Source: Streptomyces sp. NBC_01231 (GTDB lineage: Bacteria; Actinomycetota; Actinomycetes; Streptomycetales; Streptomycetaceae). Taken from it: 64,000 nucleotides of DNA. The stretch is taken from the NCBI GenBank assembly GCA_035999765.1, contig CP108521.1, positions 5,084,001-5,148,000 of the forward strand, given 5' to 3'. The position numbers were made by a program, and so were the translations under genes. Under the pieces are notes generated by a model, which was not told where the DNA came from, ran no database searches, and worked only from the letters and a program-made list of their open reading frames with translations. Below are positions 54,144 through 63,100 of the stretch, piece by piece. The first letter of the stretch is position 1. Each line of letters begins with the position of its first letter.

Positions 54144-54601
54144 GGCGTCCCTCTCTGACCGCCGCCGCGGGCGGGACCCTGGCCCTGTCGCTCGTCCTCG
54201 CCGGGTGCGGCACGGACTCCGACAGCGGGGCCGGCCTGGCCGTCTCCGACGCCTACATCCCGCAGCCGGTCTCCGACGACATGGCGGCCGGCTTCCTGAC
54301 GATAGTCAACGACAGCGGTACGAAGGACGAGCTCACCTCGGTCACCAGTGACGAGGCCGGCGAGGTCACCGTGCACGAGACGGTCGGCGGCTCGATGCGG
54401 GAGGTCCAGGACCTCCCCGTCCCCGCACATGGTCAACTCGTGTTCAAAAGCGGTGGCAACCATCTGATGTTCGAGAAGCTGAAGCGCAAGCCGAAACAGG
54501 GCCAGGCCCTCTCGGTCGAACTGCACTTCACCAAGTCCGCCCCGGTCGTCGTCGAGATGCCGGTGAAGTCGGCGACCTACACCCCGACTACCGGACACTG
54601 A
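54140..54601 (+). CDS. PCuAC-type copper chaperone lipoprotein
   Basis: 153-residue lipoprotein (lipobox LAGC). The Cu(I) motif H..M..H.M is seen in TVHETVGGSMREV and GGNHLMFEKL. These chaperones work with Sco1 to assemble the CuA site. Translationally coupled to the Sco1 gene; the next gene starts 14 bases after its stop. Confidence 0.92.
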   Translation: MRRPSLTAAAGGTLALSLVLAGCGTDSDSGAGLAVSDAYIPQPVSDDMAAGFLTIVNDSGTKDELTSVTSDEAGEVTVHETVGGSMREVQDLPVPAHGQLVFKSGGNHLMFEKLKRKPKQGQALSVELHFTKSAPVVVEMPVKSATYTPTTGH

Positions 54602-54615
54602 GGGAGGGACCCCCC

Positions 54616-56583
54616 TTGACGCAGACCATCGCCCCCCGCGTCCGGACCCTGGTGCTGCTGCTCCTGGCCGCCGCCGGACTGCTCCTCACCACGGCCGCAC
54701 CGGCCTCCGCGCACGCCGCGCTGACCGGCAGCGACCCCCAGCAGGGGGTGGTGGTCGACAAGGCACCCACCCAGGTCTCGCTGACCTTCTCCGAGCAGGT
54801 CTCGCTGTCCGCCGACTCGCTGCGCGTGCTGGACCCCAAGGGCAAGCCCGTGCAGAACGGCAAGCCGTCCAACGTGAGCGGCACGACCTACGCCGTGCAA
54901 CTGCACGGCGGCCTGCCCGACGGCACGTACACGGTCACCTACCAGGTCGTGTCCGCGGACAGCCATCCCGTCTCCGGCGCCTACACCTTCTCGGTCGGCG
55001 CGCCCTCCTCCACGTCGGTCGCGGTGTCCGGCGGCGCGGCGGGCGGCGGAGTGGTCGGCTGGCTGTACGGGTTCGGCCGGTACATGTCGTACGCCGGTTT
55101 CATCGTGCTGGCCGGCGGCGCCGCCTTCGTGCTCGGCTGCTGGCAGCGCGGCTCCGGCGTACGGGCCATGCAGCGGCTCGTCGTCTCCGGATGGCTCGCG
55201 CTCACCTCCGCCACCCTCTTCCTGCTGCTCCTGCGCGGCTCCTACACCGGCTCGGGGAAGATCGGCGACATCTTCGACCTCGACCTGCTCGGACAGGTGC
55301 TGCAGACCAAGACGGGCGCCGCGCTGGTCTCCCGGCTGCTGCTGCTCGCCGCGGCGGCGCTGTTCATCGCGGTGCTCTTCGGGGCGTACGAGAAGCGGGA
55401 GAACGAGGAGAAGCGGGATCTGACCTTCGGGCTGGCGATCGGAGGGACCGTCGTGGCCGCCGGAATCGCCGCGAGCTGGGCGATGTCCGAACACGCCTCC
55501 GTCGGGCTCCAGGCGGGCATCGCGATGCCCGTCGACGTCGTCCACCTGCTGGCCGTGGCGTCCTGGCTCGGCGGGCTCACCGCGCTGCTCGTCGGGCTGT
55601 ACTGGGCGCCCTCGGACCGGCCCGTGGACACGGTCGCCGTACGCCGGTTCTCGCAGGTCGCCTTCGGTAGCGTGGTCGCGCTCGTCGTGACCGGCGTCTA
55701 TCAGTCGTGGCGCCAGCTCGGCTCCTGGTCGGCGTTCACCGGCACCCGGTACGGGCAGCTGCTGCTCGTCAAGATCGGGCTCGTGGCGCTCCTCGTCGGC
55801 ATCGCCTACCTCTCACGACGGTGGACGGCACAGCTGGCGGACACGGTGGTCCAGCGGACCAAGCCGCAGAAGCAGCGGGTCACGGCCAACGCCGCTGCCG
55901 GTGACACCAAGACCGCCGGTGCCAAGGGCGGCGGTGCCTCCAAGGGGGACGGTTCGAAGGGCGGCGGTGCCTCGAAGGGCGGCGGTTCCAACGGCGGTGG
56001 CTCCAAGCGGGCCGCGCAACTCGCCCGGCAGCGTGCCGCGGTGGACACGGCGCGGCAGAAGCGGGCACGGGACGCCGACCCGAACCGGTTCGGGCTGCGC
56101 CGCTCGGTGCTCGCCGAGGCCGGGGTCGCCGTGGTCCTGCTCGCCGTCACCACCGTGCTGACGCAGACCGAGCCCGGGCGCACGGAGGAGGATGCCAAGG
56201 CGTCCGCCACGTCCTCGTCCTCCTCCTCGGACTCGGCGTCCGGCGCGCTGACCCTCGACATGTCGTTCGACACCGGAGGCGAGGACGGCAAGGGCGTCGT
56301 GACGGTCGACCTCGACCCCGCGCGCGTGGGCGGCAACGAGATGCACGTCTATGTCCAGCGACCCAACGGACGGGCCTTCGACATCCCCGAGGTCAAAGTC
56401 GCCTTCACCCTGGAGTCCAAGGACATCGGGCCGCTGCCCGTCGTCCCCGACCACATCACCACCGGTCACTGGTCGGCGAACGGAGTGCAGATCCCCGTGG
56501 CCGGCGAGTGGAAGATCGCGGTGACCGTGCGGACCTCCGACATCGACCAGACGACCGTCTCCAAGAACGCGCAGATCGGCTGA
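54616..56583 (+). CDS. CopC-CopD fusion with extra C-terminal domain
   Basis: 655-residue copper import/resistance protein. Signal, then CopC (SAHAALTGSDPQQGV, and DSHPVSGAYTFSVG with copper-binding His). CopD follows: about eight helices with LYGFGRYMSYAGFIVLAGG and HLLAVASWLGGLTALL. A Lys-Gly linker with KGGGASKG-type repeats lies near 425-465. The last 130 residues have another helix and an extracellular domain (LDPARVGGNEMHVYVQRPNG) like YtkA/FixH. TTG start with AGGGAGG eight bases upstream. Confidence 0.9.
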   Translation: MTQTIAPRVRTLVLLLLAAAGLLLTTAAPASAHAALTGSDPQQGVVVDKAPTQVSLTFSEQVSLSADSLRVLDPKGKPVQNGKPSNVSGTTYAVQLHGGLPDGTYTVTYQVVSADSHPVSGAYTFSVGAPSSTSVAVSGGAAGGGVVGWLYGFGRYMSYAGFIVLAGGAAFVLGCWQRGSGVRAMQRLVVSGWLALTSATLFLLLLRGSYTGSGKIGDIFDLDLLGQVLQTKTGAALVSRLLLLAAAALFIAVLFGAYEKRENEEKRDLTFGLAIGGTVVAAGIAASWAMSEHASVGLQAGIAMPVDVVHLLAVASWLGGLTALLVGLYWAPSDRPVDTVAVRRFSQVAFGSVVALVVTGVYQSWRQLGSWSAFTGTRYGQLLLVKIGLVALLVGIAYLSRRWTAQLADTVVQRTKPQKQRVTANAAAGDTKTAGAKGGGASKGDGSKGGGASKGGGSNGGGSKRAAQLARQRAAVDTARQKRARDADPNRFGLRRSVLAEAGVAVVLLAVTTVLTQTEPGRTEEDAKASATSSSSSSDSASGALTLDMSFDTGGEDGKGVVTVDLDPARVGGNEMHVYVQRPNGRAFDIPEVKVAFTLESKDIGPLPVVPDHITTGHWSANGVQIPVAGEWKIAVTVRTSDIDQTTVSKNAQIG

Positions 56584-56591
56584 CCCGCGAC

Positions 56592-57941
56592 ATGCCTGAC
56601 CAGTCCATTCCGGAGGCCCGTGACCAGGCCCGTATCCAAGCCGGTACTCAGGCCGGTACTGAGGCCCGTGCTCAGGCCGGTACCCCTGCGCCGGAGGAGG
56701 CGGCCTCCGACCAGACCGGCCCCGCGGCGCAGGGCCTCACACGGCGGAAGCTGCTCGGGACCGCCGGTGCCACCGGGCTCGTCCTCGGTGCGGCCGGCGG
56801 GGCCGTCGGGTACACCGCCAGGCCCACCGGGGCCACGCCGCTGACCTCCCTGGGCAGCGGTCAGGCAATGTTTCACGGGAAACATCAGCCCGGAATCACG
56901 CAGGGCCTGCAGGCCTGTGGTCACCTCGTCTCCTTCGACCTGGCGGCGGGTGCGGGCCGCAAGGAGGCCGCCGCGCTGCTGCGCCGCTGGTCACGGACGG
57001 CCGAGCGCCTGATGGAGGGCGAGCCGGCACTCCAGGACGACACGGACGTGGCCCGGGACGCCGGTCCGTCCTCCCTGACGATCACCTTCGGGTTCGGCCA
57101 CAGTTTCTTCGGCCGGACGGGGCTGGAGAAGCAGCGCCCGGTCTCCCTGGACCCGCTGCCCGACTTCTCCTCGGACCACCTCGACAAGAAGCGCAGCGAC
57201 GGCGACCTGTGGGTGCAGATCGGCGCCGACGACGCCCTGGTCGCGTTCCACGCCTTGCGCGCCCTCCAGAAGGACGCCGGCAGCGCTGCCCGGATCCGCT
57301 GGCAGATGAACGGCTTCAACCGTTCGCCCGGCGCCACCTCGCATCCCATGACGGCCCGCAACCTGATGGGTCAGATGGACGGCACCCGCAATCCGAAGCC
57401 GACCGAGCCCGACTTCGACCAGCGGATCTTCGTACCCGAGTCCGGCACGCCCGCATGGATGGCGAACGGCTCCTACGCCGTCGTACGCCGGATCCGCATG
57501 CTCCTGGACGACTGGGAGAAGCTCTCGGTCAAGGCCCAGGAGCACGTGATCGGGCGCCGCAAGTCCGATGGGTCGGCGCTCTCCGGAGGCACCGAGACGA
57601 CCGCGATGGACCTGGAGAAGACCGACGCCCAGGGCAACCTGGTCGTCCCGATCAACGCCCACGCACGCATCACGCGCCCCGACCAGAACGGGGGCGCGGC
57701 GATGCTGCGCCGCCCGTTCTCGTACCACGACGGCTTCGACGCGGACGGGGTCCCCGACGCGGGCCTCCTCTTCGTCTGCTGGCAGGCCGACCCGGTGCGC
57801 GGCTTCGTCCCGGTCCAACGCAAGCTCGACCGCGGCGACGCCCTGTCGCAGTACATCCGCCACGAGGCCAGCGGCCTGTTCGCGGTGCCGGGCGGGGCGG
57901 CGCGGGGCGAGTACGTGGGGCAGCGGCTGCTGGAGGGGTGA
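56592..57941 (+). CDS. Dyp-type heme peroxidase, Tat-exported
   Basis: 449-residue deferrochelatase/peroxidase-family enzyme. The Tat signal is LTRRKLLGTAGATGLVLGAA. The Dyp motif GxxDG is in MGQMDGTRNPK (distal Asp, then Arg), and the proximal heme His is probably in FSYHDGFDADG. The N-terminus before the signal (about 45 residues) has QAGT-type repeats, reflecting short DNA repeats at 56620-56690. It follows CopCD by eight bases; secreted Dyp enzymes sharing a cluster with Sco1/PCuAC genes have been linked to copper-dependent morphology in Streptomyces. Confidence 0.9.
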   Translation: MPDQSIPEARDQARIQAGTQAGTEARAQAGTPAPEEAASDQTGPAAQGLTRRKLLGTAGATGLVLGAAGGAVGYTARPTGATPLTSLGSGQAMFHGKHQPGITQGLQACGHLVSFDLAAGAGRKEAAALLRRWSRTAERLMEGEPALQDDTDVARDAGPSSLTITFGFGHSFFGRTGLEKQRPVSLDPLPDFSSDHLDKKRSDGDLWVQIGADDALVAFHALRALQKDAGSAARIRWQMNGFNRSPGATSHPMTARNLMGQMDGTRNPKPTEPDFDQRIFVPESGTPAWMANGSYAVVRRIRMLLDDWEKLSVKAQEHVIGRRKSDGSALSGGTETTAMDLEKTDAQGNLVVPINAHARITRPDQNGGAAMLRRPFSYHDGFDADGVPDAGLLFVCWQADPVRGFVPVQRKLDRGDALSQYIRHEASGLFAVPGGAARGEYVGQRLLEG

Positions 57942-58010
57942 GGTCACCCCTGAGAGGGGCGGGGCCAGGAAGGTTACGCCGGGTTTCACAAGGCCCATTA
58001 GGGTGAGGTC

Positions 58011-58943
58011 ATGCCAGCGAGTTATGCGTATCTCGGTCCCGAGGGCACCTTCACCGAAGTCGCCCTGCGCACCCTTCCGGAAGCGGCGACCCGGGAGCTG
58101 ATTCCGTACGTGTCCGTGCAGTCGGCGCTCGACGCGGTCCGCGGCGGCGAGGCCGAGGCGGCCTTCGTGCCGATCGAGAACTCCGTCGAGGGCGGAATCA
58201 CCACGACACTCGACGAACTGGTCGCGGGCGCGCCGCTGATGATCTACCGCGAGGTACTGCTGTCGATCACCTTCGCGCTACTGGTCCGGCCCGGCACCGA
58301 GCTGACGGACATCAAGACGGTCTCCGCCCACCCGGCCGCCCAGCCCCAGGTACGCAACTGGCTCAAGAAGAACCTCCCGGACGCCCACTGGGAGTCGGCC
58401 GCGTCGAACGCGGACGCCGCCCGCCTCGTCCAGGAGGGCCAGTACGACGCCGCCTTCGCGGGCGAGTTCGCGGCCGCCCGGTACGGCCTGACGGCCCTGG
58501 AGACCGGGATCCACGACGCGGAGAACGCCCAGACACGGTTCGTGCTGGTCGGCCGCCCGGCCCGGCCCGCCGCGCCGACCGGCGCCGACAAGACGTCCGT
58601 CGTCCTGTGGCAGCGCGACGACCACCCCGGCGGCCTGCGCGACCTGCTGGGCGAGTTCGCGACGCGAGGCATAAACCTGATGCTGCTGCAGTCCCGGCCC
58701 ACCGGCGCCGGCATCGGCAACTACTGCTTCTGCGTCGACGCCGAGGGCCACATCTACGACCGCCGGGTGGCCGAGGCCCTGAAAGGACTCAAGCGGATCT
58801 GCCTCCAGGTGCGCTTCCTCGGTTCGTACCCGCGTGCGGACGCCGACGTGGCGGACGTACGGCAGCCGTACATCGGCACCTCCGACGAGGAGTTCGTCGC
58901 GGCGGCGGACTGGGTGGCGCGCTGTCAGGACGGACGTTTCTAG
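58011..58943 (+). CDS. pheA: Prephenate dehydratase
   Basis: 310-residue enzyme converting prephenate to phenylpyruvate for phenylalanine. The dehydratase domain (1-185) has YLGPEGTFTEVALRTLP, VPIENSVEGGITTTLDEL and the catalytic AQTRFVLVG (Thr-Arg-Phe). The ACT regulatory domain follows (GGLRDLLGEFATRGINLMLL, then QSRPTGAGIGNYCF), so feedback by phenylalanine is likely. GGTGAGG stands before the ATG. Confidence 0.95.
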   Translation: MPASYAYLGPEGTFTEVALRTLPEAATRELIPYVSVQSALDAVRGGEAEAAFVPIENSVEGGITTTLDELVAGAPLMIYREVLLSITFALLVRPGTELTDIKTVSAHPAAQPQVRNWLKKNLPDAHWESAASNADAARLVQEGQYDAAFAGEFAAARYGLTALETGIHDAENAQTRFVLVGRPARPAAPTGADKTSVVLWQRDDHPGGLRDLLGEFATRGINLMLLQSRPTGAGIGNYCFCVDAEGHIYDRRVAEALKGLKRICLQVRFLGSYPRADADVADVRQPYIGTSDEEFVAAADWVARCQDGRF

Positions 58944-58977
58944 GACGTTTCCAATCGCTCCTACCTGCATATTTTAG

Positions 58978-59289
58978 TTATCCACAGGAGTTATCCACAG
59001 GCTGGCTTCTCGACCTGGGGACAAGTCGACAACGAAGCGCCGCCTAGTCGACAAATCGCCCTACAGCGCTCAAGTTCGTCCACAGTCCCGTAGGTCACCC
59101 TTCGTCCACCCGTTTCCTTTACTCCATCCCTTGGAGCGACTCATTTCCACTCGAAAGTGGGCGGGAAGGTGGTTTGACTCGGACCCCCTTCGCCCTGAGA
59201 GCCCGTTCCGGAATGATCGCTTCCGGCATCCACAGATCTTTCGCACACCCTGTGGATAACTTTTCGGGGCTGTGGATCCCTGTGGATGA
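58978..59289. promoter_or_regulatory. Cluster of DnaA boxes between pheA and serS
   Basis: TTATCCACA at 58978-58986 and 58991-58999, TCGTCCACA at 59076-59084, and on the other strand TTATCCACA at 59251-59259 and TCATCCACA at 59281-59289. Near matches stand at 59226-59234 and 59271-59279. Five consensus boxes in 312 bases far exceed chance. This is not oriC (no dnaA/dnaN). DnaA-box clusters outside oriC that limit replication have been described in S. coelicolor. Confidence 0.75.
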
Positions 59290-59378
59290 ACGGGTCTCCA
59301 AGTCCCGCTCCCCGCAAGGGAATCGAGTCAACCCCACACCTCTCACCTCCCCCGTCCCAGGGAGTGAGACGCCTTATA

Positions 59379-59407
59379 TTGACACGCTCGGCAATTCGCT
59401 CATAACG
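59379..59407 (+). promoter_or_regulatory. Candidate serS promoter
   Basis: TTGACA (59379-59384), a 17-base spacer and ATAACG (59402-59407). The -35 is perfect and the -10 weak. It leaves a leader of about 70 bases to the serS start. Confidence 0.45.
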
Positions 59408-59483
59408 GAACGTAAGCTGCGATTCGGTACGCCTCGGAATAGTGAGTCGTGAGCCGTCACCCCGCACCGGTAGCCTTGAGCGC

Positions 59484-60761
59484 GTGATTGACCTTCGCCT
59501 GCTCCGTGAGGACCCCGACCGTGTGCGCGCGTCCCAGCGCGCCCGTGGAGAGGACGTCGCGCTCGTCGACTCCCTCCTCTCCGCCGACGAACGGCGCAGG
59601 TCGTCCGGCGTCCGCTTCGACGAGCTGCGTGCCGAGCAGAAGGCCCTCGGCAAGCTCGTTCCCAAGGCCTCCGGAGACGAGAAGGCCGAGCTGTTGAAGA
59701 AGGCGAGCCAGCTCGCCGCCGACGTCAAGGCCGCCGACGCCGAGCGCGACACGGCCGACGCCGAGACCCAGGAGCTCCTCCTCCGGCTCAGCAACCTCGT
59801 GCACCCCGACGTGCCCGTGGGCGGCGAGGAGGACTTCGTCACGCTGGAGACACACGGCACCATCCGTGACTTCGGCGCCGAGGGCTTCGAGCCCAAGGAC
59901 CACCTGGAGCTCGGCACGACCCTCGGCGCGATCGACGTCGAGCGCGGCGCCAAGGTCTCCGGCTCGCGCTTCTACTTCCTCACCGGTGTCGGCGCGCTGC
60001 TGGAGCTCGCCCTGGTGAACGCGGCGATCGCCCAGGCCACGGCGGCCGGCTTCACGCCGATGCTGACGCCCGCGCTGGTCCGTCCGCAGTCCATGGCCGG
60101 CACCGGCTTCCTCGGCCAGGCGGCCCAGGACGTCTACCACCTCGACAAGGACGACCTCTACCTCGTCGGCACCTCCGAGGTCGCGCTCGCGGCGTACCAC
60201 ATGGACGAGATCATCGACGCCGACCGCCTCCCGCTGCGCTACGCGGGCTTCTCGCCCTGCTTCCGCCGCGAGGCCGGCTCGCACGGCAAGGACACCCGCG
60301 GCATCTTCCGCGTCCACCAGTTCGACAAGGTCGAGATGTTCTCGTACGTCGACCCGGCGGACTCGCAGGCCGAGCACCAGCGCCTGCTGGAGTGGGAGAA
60401 GCAGTGGCTGACGTCCCTGGAGCTGCCGTTCCGGGTCATCGACGTCGCCTCCGCCGACCTCGGCTCCTCGGCCGCCCGCAAGTTCGACTGCGAGGCGTGG
60501 ATCCCGACGCAGGGCAAGTACCGCGAGCTGACCTCGACCTCGGACTGCACCGAGTACCAGTCCCGCCGGCTGTCGATCCGCGTCCGCGACGGCAAGCGGG
60601 TCAAGCCGCTGGCGACGCTGAACGGCACGCTGTGCGCCGTACCGCGCACGATCGTGGCGATCCTGGAGAACCACCAGCAGGCCGACGGCTCCGTCCGGGT
60701 CCCCGAGGTGCTCCGCCCGTACCTGGGCGGCCGGGAGATCCTGGAGCCGGTCGCCAAGTGA
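59484..60761 (+). CDS. serS: Seryl-tRNA synthetase
   Basis: 425-residue class II synthetase. The N-terminal coiled-coil arm (about 30-105) has [19 protein letters not shown]. The catalytic core carries motif 2 [20 protein letters not shown] and motif 3 [19 protein letters not shown], with [20 protein letters not shown] start giving [10 protein letters not shown]; the longer frame from 59442 is unlike the family. The HAD gene overlaps its stop (GTGA). Confidence 0.96.
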   Translation: MIDLRLLREDPDRVRASQRARGEDVALVDSLLSADERRRSSGVRFDELRAEQKALGKLVPKASGDEKAELLKKASQLAADVKAADAERDTADAETQELLLRLSNLVHPDVPVGGEEDFVTLETHGTIRDFGAEGFEPKDHLELGTTLGAIDVERGAKVSGSRFYFLTGVGALLELALVNAAIAQATAAGFTPMLTPALVRPQSMAGTGFLGQAAQDVYHLDKDDLYLVGTSEVALAAYHMDEIIDADRLPLRYAGFSPCFRREAGSHGKDTRGIFRVHQFDKVEMFSYVDPADSQAEHQRLLEWEKQWLTSLELPFRVIDVASADLGSSAARKFDCEAWIPTQGKYRELTSTSDCTEYQSRRLSIRVRDGKRVKPLATLNGTLCAVPRTIVAILENHQQADGSVRVPEVLRPYLGGREILEPVAK

Positions 60762-61576
60762 GCACGTCCGCCGTACCGGGTTTTCCCTACCGTCTGATCG
60801 CGACCGACCTCGACGGAACGCTCCTGCGTTCCGACGAGTCGGTCTCGCAGCGCACGCGTGAGGCGCTCGCCGCGGCCACCGCGGCGGGTGCCGCCCACAT
60901 CGTCGTGACGGGTCGCTCGGCCCCGTGGACGCGGCACATCCTCGACGACCTCGGCTACGACGGCCTCGCCGTCTGCGCCCAGGGTGCGCAGGTGTACCAC
61001 GCCGGTGAGCACCGCCTGCTGACGTCGGTGACCCTCGACCGGCAGCTGGCCGGAGTGGCGCTGGCCAAGATCGAGGCGGAGGTCGGCCCGCTGTATCTCG
61101 CGGCGAGCCGAGACGGCCTGGAGGGCGAGGTGCTGGTCGGCCCCGGTTACGCGGTCACCGGCAAGCTCCCCGCGACCCCCTTCACGGACGCGTCCGACCT
61201 GTGGACCGCCCCGCTGAACAAGATCTACATACAGCATCCGTCGCTCACGGACGACCAGCTCGCGGAGGCCTCCCGTCAGGCGGCAGGCGGCTTCGTCACG
61301 GTCGCGATGGCCGGTGAGGGCATCGTCGAGCTTCTCCCCCTCGGCCTCTCAAAGGCGACGGGACTGTCCCTGGCTGCCCGCCGCCTGGGCATGAAGGCGG
61401 CGGACACGATCGCCTTCGGCGACATGCCCAACGACCTCCCGATGTTCGCCTGGTCCTCGTACGGCGTGGCCATGGCCAACGCCCACGAGGAACTCAGGGC
61501 GGTCGCGAACGAGGTGACGTCGTCCAACGAAGAGGACGGGATCGCGGTGGTGCTGGAGCGGTTGCTGGGTCTGTGA
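60758..61576 (+). CDS. Cof-type HAD phosphatase
   Basis: 272-residue HAD hydrolase of the Cof/type-IIB group. Motif I is [15 protein letters not shown], motif II VVTGRS, Lys in LGLSKATGL and motif [15 protein letters not shown]2 cap lies between motifs II and III. Probable sugar-phosphate or nucleotide phosphatase. It is translationally coupled to serS, a conserved arrangement in Streptomyces as far as I recall. Confidence 0.9.
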   Translation: MSTSAVPGFPYRLIATDLDGTLLRSDESVSQRTREALAAATAAGAAHIVVTGRSAPWTRHILDDLGYDGLAVCAQGAQVYHAGEHRLLTSVTLDRQLAGVALAKIEAEVGPLYLAASRDGLEGEVLVGPGYAVTGKLPATPFTDASDLWTAPLNKIYIQHPSLTDDQLAEASRQAAGGFVTVAMAGEGIVELLPLGLSKATGLSLAARRLGMKAADTIAFGDMPNDLPMFAWSSYGVAMANAHEELRAVANEVTSSNEEDGIAVVLERLLGL

Positions 61577-61644
61577 CCCGCAGGACTTCTCCGGGAACTG
61601 AACCGGGGGCTCCTTGCAGTCCCCGTCTCAGTGACAACGTCTCG

Positions 61645-61750
<106 letters not shown>

Positions 61751-62019
61751 GGGTGGGCGGCCTCACGCGGAGTGGGATCCGCGTGCTCGAAGCGGCCGCC
61801 CCGGGCAGCTCCCCGTACGGGGCGGACTCGACGGAGGAGTAACTACTCCGGAGTCCGCCACGGGCTGCCCTGGTGGGAGCTGGACTTACTGTCGTGCATG
61901 GACACCATCCAGCTCCTCCCCAGTGTGTGGCGCCGGCTCGATCCCGGCGACGTGGACATCACCACTGTGCCGGTACGCCGAGTTCGGCGCCACTGATTAA
62001 CGGGTGGCCCCCAACTCCC

Positions 62020-62259
62020 TCACCGGCGGCGCCACCTGCGCCGACGTCTGCTGAAGAACCACCCCGCGGGCGGCTCGTCGGAACGCCAGGGCTGGGGCTC
62101 GGGCTTCTCGGTGCGCCAGCGCGCGGCGAGCATCCGGGCCCGCGCGGACGGTTCGGCCGTCTCGGCGGACCGTATGAAGTCCTCGTCCAGGACGAGGTCG
62201 TCCCAGACCTCGTCCTCGGCCCGCCCGCGGCCGTCGTGCTCCGGCGTCTCACCTGCCAT
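62020..62259 (-). CDS. Small conserved Streptomyces protein, 79 residues
   Basis: Acidic first half (EDEVWDDLVLDEDFIRSAET) followed by PSARARMLAARWR, PQPWRSDEPPAGWFF and a C-terminal arginine run. AGGAGG is seven bases before the ATG. Soluble, probably nucleic-acid- or protein-binding through its basic tail. I recall close relatives in other Streptomyces but no function. Confidence 0.7.
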   Translation of the reverse strand: MAGETPEHDGRGRAEDEVWDDLVLDEDFIRSAETAEPSARARMLAARWRTEKPEPQPWRSDEPPAGWFFSRRRRRWRRR

Positions 62260-62369
62260 GCCCGACCTCCTAGCCGTACGCCGCCGTTTCCCCTGTTCGC
62301 CCCCCGTCGGGCCCCGTTCGCCCAGTGTGCCCGGGCAGAGGTGAAGCCGATGTCAACGCATCGGGACGC

Positions 62370-63089
62370 CTACTCCTCGCCCGCGAGCGTCAGCGACCGG
62401 AGCTTCTGCCCCGCGTACCAGGTGGCGAGCGCGGTGACGGCGACCAGCAGGACCGTGGCCGTCGTCAGTCCCACGTCCGAGGTCACCAGGTCTCCGCCGG
62501 CAACCTTCCGGGCCACCGCGAGCGACCACTGCTGGACACTGAGCGTGCGCGCCCCGGGCACCAGGGACCCGAACAGGGCCTCCCAGACCAGCGCGTAGAC
62601 GAGCCCGAACACCACCGCGTGCCGCGACACCGTGCCGAGCAGCAGGAAGAGCGCCGCGTAGGCGATGGAGGCGACCAGGGCGGCCACCGTGTAGGCGACG
62701 GCGACCTGTTGGCCGTTGCCGTTGAGGATGAAGCCCGCGATCAGGGTCGGCACCGCCGAGAACACCATCGTCACGGCGATCGCGACGGTGAGTTTGGTGA
62801 GGATGATCGTCGGCCGTTTGATCGGCTTCGACAGCAGGTAGACCACGGAGCCGTCGTCGATCTCGGGTCCGATCGCTCCGGTGCCCGCGATCACTCCGAT
62901 GATCGGCACCATGGTGGCGAGCGCGAGCCCGCCGAGCAGGTCGGACGCCGTCTGGTCGTCGGCGCCGGCCAGGCCGCGCACCACGATCGCAAGGACGATG
63001 AGCAGCAGCGGCAGGGCGCCCAGGATGAGGGCCCGGCGCCGGCCGAGCAGGGCCCGATAGGTGAGTCGGGCGACTGTGGGGTCGTACAT
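62370..63089 (-). CDS. ABC-2 type transporter permease
   Basis: 239-residue membrane protein with six predicted helices (for example LGALPLLLIVLAIVVRGLAG and LATMVPIIGVIAGTGAIGPE). VVYLLSKPIKRPTIILTKL is the coupling-type loop of ABC-2 permeases. It starts 11 bases after the ATPase gene and forms an exporter with it. The substrate is unknown. Confidence 0.88.
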   Translation of the reverse strand: MYDPTVARLTYRALLGRRRALILGALPLLLIVLAIVVRGLAGADDQTASDLLGGLALATMVPIIGVIAGTGAIGPEIDDGSVVYLLSKPIKRPTIILTKLTVAIAVTMVFSAVPTLIAGFILNGNGQQVAVAYTVAALVASIAYAALFLLLGTVSRHAVVFGLVYALVWEALFGSLVPGARTLSVQQWSLAVARKVAGGDLVTSDVGLTTATVLLVAVTALATWYAGQKLRSLTLAGEE

Positions 63090-63100
63090 CTTGGGGCCTC

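Noticed and set aside
58978..59289. A chromosomal replication origin
   Set aside because: DnaA boxes are present, but dnaA, dnaN and the large oriC box array are not; the neighbours are pheA and serS.
61898..61996. 32-codon frame MDTIQLLPSVWRRLDPGDVD...
   Set aside because: No ribosome site and no sign of selection; too short to support.
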